Shown here in pieces: positions 1 through 8,992 of a DNA stretch of 64,000 nt (its first letter is position 1; each line of letters starts with the position of its first letter). Location of the stretch: contig NZ_CP133774.1 in the NCBI RefSeq assembly GCF_034344865.1, forward strand, positions 868,001 through 932,000, given 5' to 3'. The position numbers and the translations under genes are program-made. The notes under the pieces are model-generated. The model saw only the letters and a program-made list of their open reading frames with translations. It ran no database searches and was not told the origin of the DNA. This stretch comes from Pseudomonas sp. 10S4 (GTDB lineage Bacteria; Pseudomonadota; Gammaproteobacteria; Pseudomonadales; Pseudomonadaceae).

Positions 1-600
1 CTGCCGCTGGTGATTCTTGAGGCGTTCTTGCAACAATTGGTGGACAACACCGCCAGCCCGGACGGTTTCCCCGGTTACAGCGTGGTCGTCGGTTTACTGG
101 TGTATCCACTGTATACCGCCGCGCTGATCCTGTTTCTCGACGCCCGCAGCCGTGGCGAATCGCCGCGCATCCGCGACCTGCTGGCGATGTCCGCCACGTT
201 GTGGCCACGCTTTGCCCTGCTCACCGCGCTCAACACCTTGTTGATCCTGATCGGCCTGTCGCTGTATTTCCTGCCGGGCCTGTGGCTGATGGTGACGCTG
301 GCCTTCGCCGAATACTTGCTGGTGCTGCGCGGTATGGCGCCGCTGGCGGCGATGAAAGAAAGCCTGCGCCTGACCCGCGGCCATTTCCTGCGCATTCTGG
401 TGTGCATCCTCTGTGTAATGGGGCCGTTGTGGGTGCTCAAGGGCGCCAGCTACGCGGTCTATCCCGAACCACAGAACCCGGCAATCGCCCTGCTGATCGA
501 CAGCGTCCACAGCTTCCTGCAACTGTTCACCAGCGTGGTGCTGTTCCGCCTGTTTATGCTGATTGGCGAAGTGCCTGACAAAAACGACAGACCTGCCTGA
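1..600 (+). CDS. YciC-like integral membrane protein (5' end outside window)
   Basis: The frame is open from the first base, so the N-terminus lies upstream and only about 199 residues are visible. The protein has several hydrophobic segments (near GYSVVVGLLVYPLYTAALIL, LLTALNTLLILIGLSLYFLP and LRILVCILCVMGPLWVL) with a polar stretch rich in Arg between them. This matches the YciC/UPF0259 inner-membrane family, whose function is unknown. The next gene starts 74 bases downstream on the same strand, so co-transcription is possible. Family assignment is by overall resemblance; no catalytic motif is visible. Confidence 0.6.
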   Translation: MPLVILEAFLQQLVDNTASPDGFPGYSVVVGLLVYPLYTAALILFLDARSRGESPRIRDLLAMSATLWPRFALLTALNTLLILIGLSLYFLPGLWLMVTLAFAEYLLVLRGMAPLAAMKESLRLTRGHFLRILVCILCVMGPLWVLKGASYAVYPEPQNPAIALLIDSVHSFLQLFTSVVLFRLFMLIGEVPDKNDRPA

Positions 601-673
601 CCGCTCTACCCTTGGGCGCGGCCCTCGCTCTCGGGTATGCTCGGGTCATCTTTGTAACGCTATAAGCCGAGCC

Positions 674-1753
674 ATGACCCGTCTACTGCGCTACACCCTG
701 CTGGGCCTGTTTGCTTTCGTTGGCCTGATCGGCCTGCTGATCTACAGCGTGACCTGGCGACCCGACGCCAAGGAAGTGCTGCCGGTCAGTTGCAACGCCA
801 AGGCGCCGACCCTGGTGCCCGGTCAAGCCTTGAAGGTGATGACCTGGAACGTTCAGTACCTGGCGGGTAAACGCTACGTGTTCTGGAACGACCTGGCCCA
901 GGGTGACGACGAAAGCCCCACGCTCGAAGACATGGCCTTCAGCCTCGATGAAGTGGCGCGGGTGATTCGTGACGAGCAACCGGACGTCGTGCTGCTGCAA
1001 GAACTCGATGACGGCGCCAAGGCCAGCGACTATCAGAATCAGGTCAAACTCTTGCAGGAACGGGTCGCCGACCTGTACCCCTGCAACGCCCACGCCTTCG
1101 ACTGGAAGGCCGACTTTGTGCCAGATCCGCATATCTTCGGCAGCGTCGGCCGGCAACTCGCCACCCTGAGCCGCTTCCAGATCGGACATGCCGAGCGCCT
1201 GCAATTGCCGGTGGCACCCGCCAACGTCATCAGCCGTCAGTTCAAACCGAAAAACGCTTTGCTGGTGGCGTATCTGCCGTTGAGCGATGGCGGGCAGATC
1301 GCGGTGCTCAATACCCACCTGGACCGCGTCCGCCAGCCCGACGACACCTTGCAAGCCCAAGTGACAGCGGTGGCCAAGGTCCTCGACAAATACGAAAGCC
1401 GCGGCACACCGTGGCTGATTGGCGGCGACTTCAATCTGTTGCCGCTGGGCCAATACCGACGCCTGCCCGCCGAGCAACGTACGCCCTACTCCGCCGACAG
1501 CGCATTGCATGTGCTGTGGGACAAATACCCGATGATCCCGACCAACAACGAAGCCAGCGGTGCTGATCGGGCGCAATGGCTGACCCATTACCCGAACGAT
1601 CCCGGCTTGAACGGCCCGGACCGGACGGTCGACTACCTGTTTTACAGCCCGCGGATCAAACGGGTCGAGGCAACGGTGCGCCAGGACGATACATTGCGGA
1701 TCTCCGATCATTTGCCGGTGATCGCAAAGTTCCTGTTGCCGGCCGCCCCGTAG
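674..1753 (+). CDS. Membrane-anchored endonuclease/exonuclease/phosphatase (EEP) family protein
   Basis: A 359-residue protein. The ATG at 674 is chosen because it directly precedes an N-terminal anchor (about residues 8-28, LLGLFAFVGLIGLLIYSV); upstream in-frame codons would overlap the preceding gene. EEP fold motifs appear in order: MTWNVQYL (strand with metal-binding Asn), LLQELDD (metal-binding Glu), GGDFNLLP (catalytic Asp/Asn) and ISDHLPV (catalytic Asp-His). The metal-dependent phosphodiesterase core is therefore complete. EEP proteins cut DNA, RNA, sphingomyelin or inositol phosphates; nothing here shows which. The anchor places the enzyme in the periplasm or at the inner membrane, which argues against a cytoplasmic DNA-repair role. 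Confidence 0.85.
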   Translation: MTRLLRYTLLGLFAFVGLIGLLIYSVTWRPDAKEVLPVSCNAKAPTLVPGQALKVMTWNVQYLAGKRYVFWNDLAQGDDESPTLEDMAFSLDEVARVIRDEQPDVVLLQELDDGAKASDYQNQVKLLQERVADLYPCNAHAFDWKADFVPDPHIFGSVGRQLATLSRFQIGHAERLQLPVAPANVISRQFKPKNALLVAYLPLSDGGQIAVLNTHLDRVRQPDDTLQAQVTAVAKVLDKYESRGTPWLIGGDFNLLPLGQYRRLPAEQRTPYSADSALHVLWDKYPMIPTNNEASGADRAQWLTHYPNDPGLNGPDRTVDYLFYSPRIKRVEATVRQDDTLRISDHLPVIAKFLLPAAP

Positions 1754-1827
1754 CAGCCAAGGTTGCTTGCGATGGATGCCTGCCCGGCAACATTCATGTC
1801 GACTGAACAAGCTCGGTGCCTACAGAC

Positions 1828-2661
1828 TCAATGCTCCTCCAACTCGTCATGCAGCAATCCGAAGATCCTGCGTTTCATGTCGATGAACGAGCGTTCCATC
1901 ACCATGTCGAGGGTCCGTGGCCGCTCAATCGGCACGTCCAGAATCTGCTTGATCCGCCCGGGCCTGGCGCCCATGACGTAGACCCGGTCGCCGAGCAGAA
2001 TCGCCTCGTCGATATCATGGGTCACAAACAATACCGTCTTCTTGCTGTTGCCCCACACTCGCAGCAGCAGTTGCTGCATTTGCAGGCGCGTCTGGCTGTC
2101 GAGGGCACCGAAAGGTTCGTCCATCAGCAGGATTTGCGGATCGTTGGCCAAGGCCCGGGCAATCGCGACCCGCTGCATCATGCCGCCGGAGAGTTGCTTG
2201 GCGTAGTTGTCGGCGAACCCGGCGAGCCCGACTTCATTGACGTAGTAGTCGACAATTTCCTTGCGCTGCGCCGCCGCCATGCCGCGACGCTTGAGGCCGA
2301 ACTCGACGTTCTGGCGCACGGTCAACCACGGGAACAGCGTATAGCTCTGGAACACCATGCCGCGATCGGCGCCCGGCCCCTCTACTTGCTGGCCACCCAC
2401 GTAGATTTCGCCCGAGGTCGGTTCGGCGAGGCCGGCGGTGAGGTACAAAAGGCTCGACTTGCCGCAGCCCGACGGCCCCACCAGCACGGCGAATTGTTGG
2501 TCCGGAACTTCGAAGGACACCTGCTCCAACGCGGTAAAGACACCGCCATCAGGCTTTTTATAGCGCAGGCTGACCTTGTCCACCTGCAGCCGTGGGGCGC
2601 CTTGCGCCGGGGCAGCCTGGGGCGCGACGAAACGTGGGTTGACGGCGGTTACTGAGCCCAT
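1828..2661 (-). CDS. ABC transporter ATP-binding protein, taurine/sulfonate/nitrate type (TauB/SsuB-like)
   Basis: A 277-residue ATPase, starting at MGSVTAVNP. It has Walker A GPSGCGKSS, signature LSGGMMQRV, Walker B LLMDEPFGALD and the switch His in VTHDIDEA, so it should be active. It energises uptake with the permease just upstream, whose 3' end it overlaps by 13 bases, which indicates translational coupling. The N-terminal 30 residues (AAPAQGAPRL region) are longer than in TauB. Substrate is not determined by the ATPase; the locus context (aminotransferase, aldehyde dehydrogenase) suggests an amino compound. It is the last gene of the minus-strand cluster. Confidence 0.9.
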   Translation of the reverse strand: MGSVTAVNPRFVAPQAAPAQGAPRLQVDKVSLRYKKPDGGVFTALEQVSFEVPDQQFAVLVGPSGCGKSSLLYLTAGLAEPTSGEIYVGGQQVEGPGADRGMVFQSYTLFPWLTVRQNVEFGLKRRGMAAAQRKEIVDYYVNEVGLAGFADNYAKQLSGGMMQRVAIARALANDPQILLMDEPFGALDSQTRLQMQQLLLRVWGNSKKTVLFVTHDIDEAILLGDRVYVMGARPGRIKQILDVPIERPRTLDMVMERSFIDMKRRIFGLLHDELEEH

Positions 2662-3452
2662 GCGGCGATCCTCAGACGTAGGAAGCGGAACAATTGATCG
2701 GTGACCAGGCCCAGCAGGCCGATGATCGCGATTGCCAGAAAGATCACATCCACCTGAAAGCCGCGCATGGCCTTGAGGCTCAGATAGCCCAGGCCACTGG
2801 AAGCGGCGACCAGTTCGGCGACCACCAGGTAAGTCCAGGCCCAGCCCATGGTGACGCGCAAGGTGTCGAGCACACCCGGCAGCGAGGCCGGGGCGATCAC
2901 ATGCAGCACCGCATCGCGCCGATTTGAACCCAGTGTGTAGGACGCGTTGATCAGGTCCTTGGAGATGCCTTTGGACACGTCCGCAATCATCACCAATTGC
3001 TGGAAGAACACACCGAAGATAATCACCGAGACCCGCTGCTCCAGACCGATGCCGATCCACAGGATGAAGAGCGGCACAAACGAGGTCACCGGCAGGTAGC
3101 GAATGAAATTGACCATCGGTTCGAGGAACGCCTGGACGATACGAAAGCTGCCCATCAGCAACCCCAGCGGCACGGCCACCAGCGATGACACGATAAAACC
3201 GACCATCACCACCTCGACACTGGCCCAAACGTGCACCCCGAGGGTACCGTCGCGGCCCAGGCGCACGGCGGCCTCGACCACCGCGCCTGGTGTCGGCAGA
3301 AACATGCCCGGCACTACGCCGCCGTAGGACAACCCGGCCCACAGGCCGACCAACAACACCCAGGCCAGGCCGTTGGCGCTCCAGACCAACTGCACCGGCA
3401 AGCTGGTCTTGGGCGTGATGCAGCGGCTCAGCCATGAATTGCGCTTGAACAT
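2649..3452 (-). CDS. ABC transporter permease, TauC/SsuC-like
   Basis: A 267-residue inner-membrane permease with about six hydrophobic segments and the cytoplasmic EAA-type loop (near NASYTLGSNRRDAVLHVIAP) that contacts the ATPase. This is the binding-protein-dependent transport permease of the NitT/TauT family. It lies between the solute-binding protein (9-base gap) and the ATPase (13-base overlap), giving the usual binding protein-permease-ATPase order of an importer. Confidence 0.9.
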   Translation of the reverse strand: MFKRNSWLSRCITPKTSLPVQLVWSANGLAWVLLVGLWAGLSYGGVVPGMFLPTPGAVVEAAVRLGRDGTLGVHVWASVEVVMVGFIVSSLVAVPLGLLMGSFRIVQAFLEPMVNFIRYLPVTSFVPLFILWIGIGLEQRVSVIIFGVFFQQLVMIADVSKGISKDLINASYTLGSNRRDAVLHVIAPASLPGVLDTLRVTMGWAWTYLVVAELVAASSGLGYLSLKAMRGFQVDVIFLAIAIIGLLGLVTDQLFRFLRLRIAAWAQ

Positions 3453-3461
3453 GCGGACCTC

Positions 3462-4448
3462 CTAGAGCGGGCTGACGAAGCGGTTGTCGATCAGGTCGTC
3501 ATTGCTGACGTTGTAGGGCTTGCCCTGCAATTCGCTGGCGGTTTCATTAGCCAGTTTGATCAACGGTGCGCTGTCCCCCGGCTTGCCCGGCGCGCCGAAC
3601 AGTTTTTCGCTCATGGCTTGATCGTAGAAGCGCACGCCTTGAGCGGCCGCCGCCAATTCCTTCGGATCGGCCAGGTAGCCACCGACGCCCTTGGCCATGA
3701 TTTTGTAGGCTTCTTCCGGATGCTCACGGGTGTACTTGACCGCTTTGTACAGACCGGCCACCAGCGCTTTCACGTCTTCTGGCTGCTTTTCGATGACCGA
3801 ACAGTTCAGCGCCACCACATCGACAATCACCCCAGGCGTACTGCTGCTGTCGATCAGCACCTTGCCCTGCTGCTTGCTGCGGACCATCGACAGATGCGGC
3901 TCCCACGTCACGGCGGCCGGTACGCGACCGGCGATAAATGCAGTGGCGGCGTCATCGGCGGTCATGTTCTGCACGGTGATGTCGCTCATTTTCATGCCGT
4001 TCTTTTTCAGCAGGTAAGACAGCCAAAACTGCGAAGTCGAACCTTCGTTCACGGCCACGGCCTGGCCCTTCAGCTCCTGAAGACTCTTGACGTCCTTGCC
4101 GACCAGAACACCATCACCACCATGGCTATCATCCAGCGCGGCGACGGCCTTGAAGCAGAACTGCGGACGGTACTTGAGCACTTCGTCGATGGTCGATGCC
4201 GAACCTGACAACTCCCCCGAGGCCTGGGCGGCCATGTACATCGAGGCCTCCTCGACGACGGGCAACTCGACGGTCAGACCGTTTTCCTTGAAGTAGCCCA
4301 GGTCTTGGGCGAGGTAGAGGGTGCCGTAGCCGACCCACGTGGTATGGCCGATGGAAAGGGTACCGGCCTGGGCGCTGGTGGCGACCGTCGCGGCGATGGC
4401 GGTGACCGCCAGTGGGTGAGCGAAGCGGGTAAGCAAGGACTTGATCAT
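3462..4448 (-). CDS. Periplasmic solute-binding protein, NitT/TauT (SsuA/THI5-like) family
   Basis: A 328-residue protein with a Sec signal peptide (basic start MIKSLLTRF, hydrophobic core, cleavage near SAQAG, residues 23-28). The mature N-terminus LSIGHTTWVGYGTLYLAQDL is typical of SsuA/TauA/NrtA binding proteins, as are QASGELSGSASTIDEV and the later VPAAVTWEPHL segment. It delivers substrate to the permease and ATPase encoded downstream. The ligand is unknown; the nearby aminotransferase and aldehyde dehydrogenase point to an amino compound, not to nitrate. A 397-base gap containing a REPIN separates it from the aminotransferase, so it may have its own promoter. Confidence 0.88.
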   Translation of the reverse strand: MIKSLLTRFAHPLAVTAIAATVATSAQAGTLSIGHTTWVGYGTLYLAQDLGYFKENGLTVELPVVEEASMYMAAQASGELSGSASTIDEVLKYRPQFCFKAVAALDDSHGGDGVLVGKDVKSLQELKGQAVAVNEGSTSQFWLSYLLKKNGMKMSDITVQNMTADDAATAFIAGRVPAAVTWEPHLSMVRSKQQGKVLIDSSSTPGVIVDVVALNCSVIEKQPEDVKALVAGLYKAVKYTREHPEEAYKIMAKGVGGYLADPKELAAAAQGVRFYDQAMSEKLFGAPGKPGDSAPLIKLANETASELQGKPYNVSNDDLIDNRFVSPL

Positions 4449-4727
4449 GGAGCACTCCCAAAGCTGTTGATTTAGTTTTGTAATGGGCAGTACGGCCAGT
4501 GGCCTTGAAGCGTTAACAACGTGTGGTCTCTGATGGACCCTTCGGTGGTCAGCGTTTGGCTGACTGGCGAGGTCGATGTTGGCTCAGTGCGGGGATAAGG
4601 AAAATTAGGAAATATGTCGCTGCGAATGATGAAAAAGCTCTGTAGCGCGCACTGCAAAAGGGCGCTGTAGGCGGGGATGCACAGGGAGGGTGCCAACTGT
4701 TAGAAAAGGGGTGAATCGGCTATCGCA
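4449..4727. other. Intergenic region upstream of the ABC transporter genes
   Basis: No convincing gene. This stretch should hold the minus-strand promoter and leader for the binding-protein gene. I looked for a sigma-54 GG-N10-GC motif around 4485-4500 and did not find correct spacing, and no clear sigma-70 pair stood out. A small open frame at 4472-4696 is Cys/Ser-rich and has no ribosome-binding site, so I do not call it. Confidence 0.5.
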
Positions 4728-4820
4728 TTCGCGAGCAAGCCCGCTCCCACACAGGACAGATGTCGATCACAGAAATTGCGTTCGACACCGGCCAAATGTG
4801 GGAGCGGGCTTGCTCGCGAA
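4728..4820. repeat. REPIN: inverted pair of REP sequences, class GTGGGAGCGGGCTTGCTCGCGAA
   Basis: Two REP units face each other: TTCGCGAGCAAGCCCGCTCC at the left and its complement (GGAGCGGGCTTGCTCGCGAA) at the right, joined by about 45 bases. A second pair of the same class lies at 17858-17950. It sits after the 3' end of the aminotransferase gene. Confidence 0.9.
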
Positions 4821-4845
4821 GAGGCCCCAAGGCCATGCGATGGTT

Positions 4846-6216
4846 TTAGAGCCGGCCGTATTCCTGCGCCGTACGATCCAGCGCGCGCAAGGTTTTGCCG
4901 ACCAATTCATCAACCTCTTCACGGCTGGCAATCAATGCCGGCGCCATGATCATCCGCCCCAGTGTCGAGCGAATAATCACGCCCTCTTCGAAGCCGATGG
5001 TGCGGCAGCGCCAAGCCATGTCGTTTTCATTGGCGAAACGCTTGCGGCTGGCCTTGTCCTCGGCCAATTGCAGCGCCGCGACCATGCCCACGCCCTGGAT
5101 ATCGCCCACCAGCGGATGGTTGCCGAACACCTCGCGCAAGCACTGTTGCAGATAAGGTCCGATGTCATCCTTGACCCTCGCGACCACGCCTTCATCGCGC
5201 AGCGCCTTGAGGTTGGCAATCGCCACCGCCGCCGCCACCGGGTGCCCGGAATAGGTCAGGCCGTGGGCAAACACCCCGCCCTGCTCCACCAGTACCGAGG
5301 CTATTTTCTTCGACAGGATCAACCCGCCCATCGGGATATAGCCAGAGGTCAGCCCCTTGGCAATAGACAAGGTGTCCGGCTCAAAACCAAAGTGCTCATG
5401 AGCGAACCATTCTCCGGTGCGGCCAAAGCCTCCGATCACTTCGTCGGCACACAACAGCACATCGTACTTGCGACAAATGCGCTGGATCTCCGGCCAGTAG
5501 CTTTCTGGCGGAAAGATCATGCCGCCGGCGCCCTGGAACGGTTCAGCAATGAACCCTGCGACCTTGTCCGCGCCCAGTTCGAGAATCTTCGTTTCCAGCT
5601 GCTGCGCCGCCCGCAGGCCAAATTCGCTCGGGGTCAGGTTGCCCTCGTGGGCGAAATAGTACGGCTCATCGATGTGTTCAATGTCCGGAATCATGCCACC
5701 CATTTCGTGCATGAATTTCATTCCGCCCAGCGCCGTCGCGGCCAAGGTCGAGCCGTGGTAACCGTTCCAGCGACCAATCATGATTTTCTTTTCGGGCTTG
5801 CCGAGCACCTGCCAGTAGCGGCGCACGGTACGGATCAGCACCTCGTTGGCTTCGGAGCCGGAGTTGGTGTAGATCGCGTGGCTGTAGTGCCCCGGCAGCA
5901 GGCTGAACAGCAGCTCCGACAGCTCGATCACCTGCGGGTGGGTGGTGTGGAAAAACATGTTGTAGTACGGCAACTGCTCCAGCTGCCGAGTCGCGGCAGC
6001 GGCCAGGTCCTTGCGGCCGTAACCGAGGTTGGTGCACCACAGCCCGGACATGCCGTCGAGGTAACGTCGACCGTCGTTGTCCCACAGGTGCAGGCGCTCG
6101 CCACGGACCATCACCCGGGGGCCTTCGTCATTGAGTGCCTTCTGATCGACGAATGCGTGGATGTGGTGCGCAGCGTCGGCGGCCTGGTAGTCGCGGGTTT
6201 CACGTGGTGTGGTCAT
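4846..6216 (-). CDS. Class III aminotransferase (omega-amino acid/polyamine:pyruvate type)
   Basis: A 456-residue PLP enzyme. Landmarks are YTNSGSEANE (PLP phosphate binding), NGYHGST, LLCADEVIGGFGRTG (PLP-pyridine Asp) and SIAKGLTSGY (Schiff-base Lys). Overall it resembles the pyruvate-dependent transaminases that act on terminal amines, such as putrescine:pyruvate (SpuC), beta-alanine:pyruvate and taurine:pyruvate enzymes. It would turn a primary amine into an aldehyde that the dehydrogenase encoded 32 bases upstream could oxidise. Exact amine not determinable by reading. Likely co-transcribed with the dehydrogenase and controlled by the divergent LysR gene. Confidence 0.9.
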   Translation of the reverse strand: MTTPRETRDYQAADAAHHIHAFVDQKALNDEGPRVMVRGERLHLWDNDGRRYLDGMSGLWCTNLGYGRKDLAAAATRQLEQLPYYNMFFHTTHPQVIELSELLFSLLPGHYSHAIYTNSGSEANEVLIRTVRRYWQVLGKPEKKIMIGRWNGYHGSTLAATALGGMKFMHEMGGMIPDIEHIDEPYYFAHEGNLTPSEFGLRAAQQLETKILELGADKVAGFIAEPFQGAGGMIFPPESYWPEIQRICRKYDVLLCADEVIGGFGRTGEWFAHEHFGFEPDTLSIAKGLTSGYIPMGGLILSKKIASVLVEQGGVFAHGLTYSGHPVAAAVAIANLKALRDEGVVARVKDDIGPYLQQCLREVFGNHPLVGDIQGVGMVAALQLAEDKASRKRFANENDMAWRCRTIGFEEGVIIRSTLGRMIMAPALIASREEVDELVGKTLRALDRTAQEYGRL

Positions 6217-6248
6217 CGCCTGTTCTCCATTTTTATTATGAGCGGCTG

Positions 6249-7757
6249 TTATGAGCGCAGCTGAAACCAGGTGGTCTTCAACTGGGTGTATTTATCGAAT
6301 GAATGCAGCGACAAGTCACGGCCGAAACCGGACTGTTTGCCACCACCGAAAGGCACCGTCACATCCAGCGCATCGACGCTGTTGACCGACACCGTGCCAG
6401 CGCGCAGTCGGCGCGCCACACGGTGGGCGCGATTGAGGTCGTCGGTCCACAGCGACGCGGCCAAGGCATACACGCTATCGTTCGCCAGTTGCAAGGCGTG
6501 GGCCTCGTCATCGAATGCAGTGACGGCCAACACCGGGCCGAATACTTCATCGCGATATAACGGCATATCCGGGCGCACGCCGGTAAAAATGGTCGGCTGG
6601 ATGAAGTTGTCACTGCCGTTGAAGATCGACTGCCGGCCACCACAGACTTTGGTCGCGCCCAAGTGTTCGGCGCTCTGGATGAACCGCATGATGCGTGCAG
6701 TCTGACGGCTATCGACAATGGCCCCGGCGCAGCTCGCCGGGTCCAGCGGATCGCCCGGTTGCCAGCGCTCGGCCTGTACCTTGAGGCGTTCGACGAATTC
6801 ATCGTGAATCGAACGCTCCACCAACAGTCGCGAGTTGGCCGAGCAGACTTCGCCCTGATTGAAAAAGATACCGAACGCGGCTTTTTGCGCGGCCAGGTCC
6901 AGATCCTGGCAATCGGCGAACACCAGGTTGGCACTCTTGCCGCCGCACTCCAGCCATACCTGTTTCAGGTTCGATTGCGCCGAGTACTGCATGAAGTACT
7001 TGCCGACTTCAGTGGATCCGGTGAAGACCAGGCAATCAACGTCCGGGTGCAAACCGAGCGCTTTGCCGGTCTGCTCGCCAAGCCCCGGCAGTACGTTCAG
7101 CACTCCCGGCGGCAGGCCGGCTTCCAGCGCCAGCGCGGCCAGGCGCAGGGCGGAAAACGGTGATTGCTCGGCGGGCTTGAGAATCACCGAATTGCCGGCG
7201 GCGAGGGCCGGCGCGAGTTTCCAGGCGGCCATGTCCAGCGGAAAGTTCCACGGCACCACCGCAGCGACCACGCCCAAGGGTTCGCGAGTGATGGTCGCCA
7301 ACACGTTTTGCGCACTGGGGGCGATCTGGTCGTAGAGTTTGTCGAGGCTTTCGGCGTACCAGCGAAACACCCCGGCGGCGCCCGGCACGTCGATGTTGTA
7401 GGCGTCCATCACCGGTTTACCCATGTTCAGCGAGTCGAGCAGCGCCAGTTCTTCGCGGTGGGTCATGATCAGGTCCGCGAGGCGCAGCAGCACTTGCTTG
7501 CGCTCGGCCGGCGAACGCGCCGACCAACTGCCGGCCTCGAACACTTGCCGCGCATTGCCGACGGCTGCGTCCACCTCTTCATCGCCGCAAGCGGCCACGT
7601 TGGCCAGGCACTGTTCGGTCGCCGGGTTGATCACCGCGAACGTCTGTCCCGACTGCGCCCAACGGGGTTTACCGTCGATCACAGCCTGGTCGGGAAACTG
7701 CAGCGCAGCGGCTTTATTTTGCCAATATGCAAGCTCGAACACGTTCAGATGCTCCAT
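6249..7757 (-). CDS. NAD(P)-dependent aldehyde dehydrogenase (PuuC/KauB-like)
   Basis: A 502-residue ALDH superfamily enzyme. The cofactor segment VVPWNFPLDMAAWKLAPALA, the FTGSTEVGK loop, catalytic Glu in LECGGKSANL and catalytic Cys in NQGEVCSANSR are all present. It resembles the gamma-glutamyl-gamma-aminobutyraldehyde/aminoaldehyde dehydrogenases of polyamine breakdown. It is the first gene of the minus-strand cluster, 32 bases before the aminotransferase, and starts 213 bases from the divergent LysR gene. The inferred role is oxidation of the aldehyde made by the aminotransferase. Confidence 0.9.
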   Translation of the reverse strand: MEHLNVFELAYWQNKAAALQFPDQAVIDGKPRWAQSGQTFAVINPATEQCLANVAACGDEEVDAAVGNARQVFEAGSWSARSPAERKQVLLRLADLIMTHREELALLDSLNMGKPVMDAYNIDVPGAAGVFRWYAESLDKLYDQIAPSAQNVLATITREPLGVVAAVVPWNFPLDMAAWKLAPALAAGNSVILKPAEQSPFSALRLAALALEAGLPPGVLNVLPGLGEQTGKALGLHPDVDCLVFTGSTEVGKYFMQYSAQSNLKQVWLECGGKSANLVFADCQDLDLAAQKAAFGIFFNQGEVCSANSRLLVERSIHDEFVERLKVQAERWQPGDPLDPASCAGAIVDSRQTARIMRFIQSAEHLGATKVCGGRQSIFNGSDNFIQPTIFTGVRPDMPLYRDEVFGPVLAVTAFDDEAHALQLANDSVYALAASLWTDDLNRAHRVARRLRAGTVSVNSVDALDVTVPFGGGKQSGFGRDLSLHSFDKYTQLKTTWFQLRS

Positions 7758-7970
7758 GGGCTTTTCTTGTGTCTGGATGGTGGCCCAGGACTGTGTCCAG
7801 TAAAAATAGTAAAAATATCTTCGCAGACGATGAAAAAACTAGGCAGCGAATCTCCCCCAGTCGAACCGCATGTGGTTATTGTTCAAGCATAAAAACACCG
7901 TCGTCAGAACGGATGCGGGCGGCGCGCAAATTGCCTGGATGTCGAGTTCATCCAACCCCCGAGGTTTGCC
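7758..7970. promoter_or_regulatory. Divergent intergenic region, aldehyde dehydrogenase / LysR
   Basis: This should contain both promoters and LysR operators. It is AT-richer than its surroundings around 7801-7845 (AAAATAGTAAAAATATC), as expected of a promoter region. I did not find an unambiguous T-N11-A palindrome by eye, so no operator is assigned. Confidence 0.45.
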
Positions 7971-8900
7971 GTGGCTGCCTACAACCTGCGTCAATTGAAG
8001 TATTTCATCACCACCGTCGAGTGCGGCAGCGTCGCCGAGGCCTCTCGTAAGCTGTATATCGCCCAGCCGGCGATCTCCACGGCGATCAAAGGCCTGGAAG
8101 ACAGCTTCGGCGTGCAACTGCTGATCCGTCATCACGCCCAGGGCGTGTCCTTGACCCCCAGCGGCGCGCGCTTCTACCGCAAGGCCCAGGAATTGCTGCG
8201 CATGGCCAAGGAGTTCGAACAGAACGCCTTGGCCGACAACGACGTGGTGGCCGGGCAAATCGATATCGGCTGCTTTGAAACTGTCGCACCGCTGTACCTG
8301 CCACAGTTGATTGCCGGGTTCTCGGCGCTGTATCCGGGGGTGGGCATCCGCATCCGCGACGGCGAGCAACAAGAGTTGGTGCAAGGCCTGACCTCGGGCA
8401 CCTTTGACCTGGCGATTCTGTATGAACACGACCTCGATGCGACTATCCAAACCGAACCCTTGATGCCGGCGCAGCGGCCTTATGCATTGCTGCCGGCCGA
8501 CCATCGCTTTGCTCAGCTCAAGCAAGTATCGCTGCGCGATCTATGTCTGGAACCGATGATTCTGCTGGACGTGCAACCGAGCCGGACTTACTTCGTGAGC
8601 CTGTTCGAAGAGCTGGGCCTGACGCCACGGATTGCCTTCAGCTCACCGTCGATCGAGATGGTCCGGGGGATGGTCGGGCAAGGGTTCGGCTTCTCGATCC
8701 TGGTCACGCGGCCGCATTCGGAGTGCACCTATGACGGCCAGAAAGTGGTGTGCGTGGACATCGTCGAAGACGTCACCGGCTCCGGGCTGGTGGCGGCGTG
8801 GTTGAAGCGCGGGCAGTTGACCAAACCCGCGCAATTGTTTGCCGATTATTGCCGGGAGCAGTTGACTGCCAAGGCTGAAGGATCTGCTTCGGCCTCGTGA
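7971..8900 (+). CDS. LysR-family transcriptional regulator
   Basis: A 309-residue regulator starting with GTG at 7971 (AAYNLRQLKYFITTVECGS). The N-terminal winged helix-turn-helix covers about residues 5-65 (SVAEASRKLYIAQPAISTAI), followed by a LysR substrate-binding domain (about 90-295). It is divergent from the aldehyde dehydrogenase gene. By the usual LysR arrangement it probably controls that gene and its own promoter from the 213-base intergenic region 7758-7970, in response to the transported or catabolised compound. The last residues (AEGSASAS) are unstructured. Confidence 0.92.
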   Translation: MAAYNLRQLKYFITTVECGSVAEASRKLYIAQPAISTAIKGLEDSFGVQLLIRHHAQGVSLTPSGARFYRKAQELLRMAKEFEQNALADNDVVAGQIDIGCFETVAPLYLPQLIAGFSALYPGVGIRIRDGEQQELVQGLTSGTFDLAILYEHDLDATIQTEPLMPAQRPYALLPADHRFAQLKQVSLRDLCLEPMILLDVQPSRTYFVSLFEELGLTPRIAFSSPSIEMVRGMVGQGFGFSILVTRPHSECTYDGQKVVCVDIVEDVTGSGLVAAWLKRGQLTKPAQLFADYCREQLTAKAEGSASAS

Positions 8901-8907
8901 CTCTTAA

Positions 8908-8992
8908 GATCAAAAGATCGCAGCCTTCGGCAGCTCCTACATTGGAATGCGATCCCCTGTAGGAGCTGCCGAAGGCTGCGATACTTTGATCT
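8908..8992. repeat. REPIN, class GTAGGAGCTGCCGAAGGCTGCGATC
   Basis: Inverted REP pair: GATCGCAGCCTTCGGCAGCT at left and AGCTGCCGAAGGCTGCGAT at right, separated by about 22 bases. It fills the whole gap between the convergent LysR and hrpB genes and ends at the last base before the hrpB stop codon. It may act as a bidirectional 3' stem-loop. Confidence 0.92.

Noticed and set aside
4449..4520. Sigma-54 promoter for the importer genes
   Set aside because: TGGC and TGC elements exist, but the GG to GC spacing is too short for a -24/-12 promoter.
4472..4696. A 74-codon minus-strand frame upstream of the importer genes
   Set aside because: No ribosome-binding site, odd Ser/Cys/Pro composition, and it overlaps the expected promoter region.
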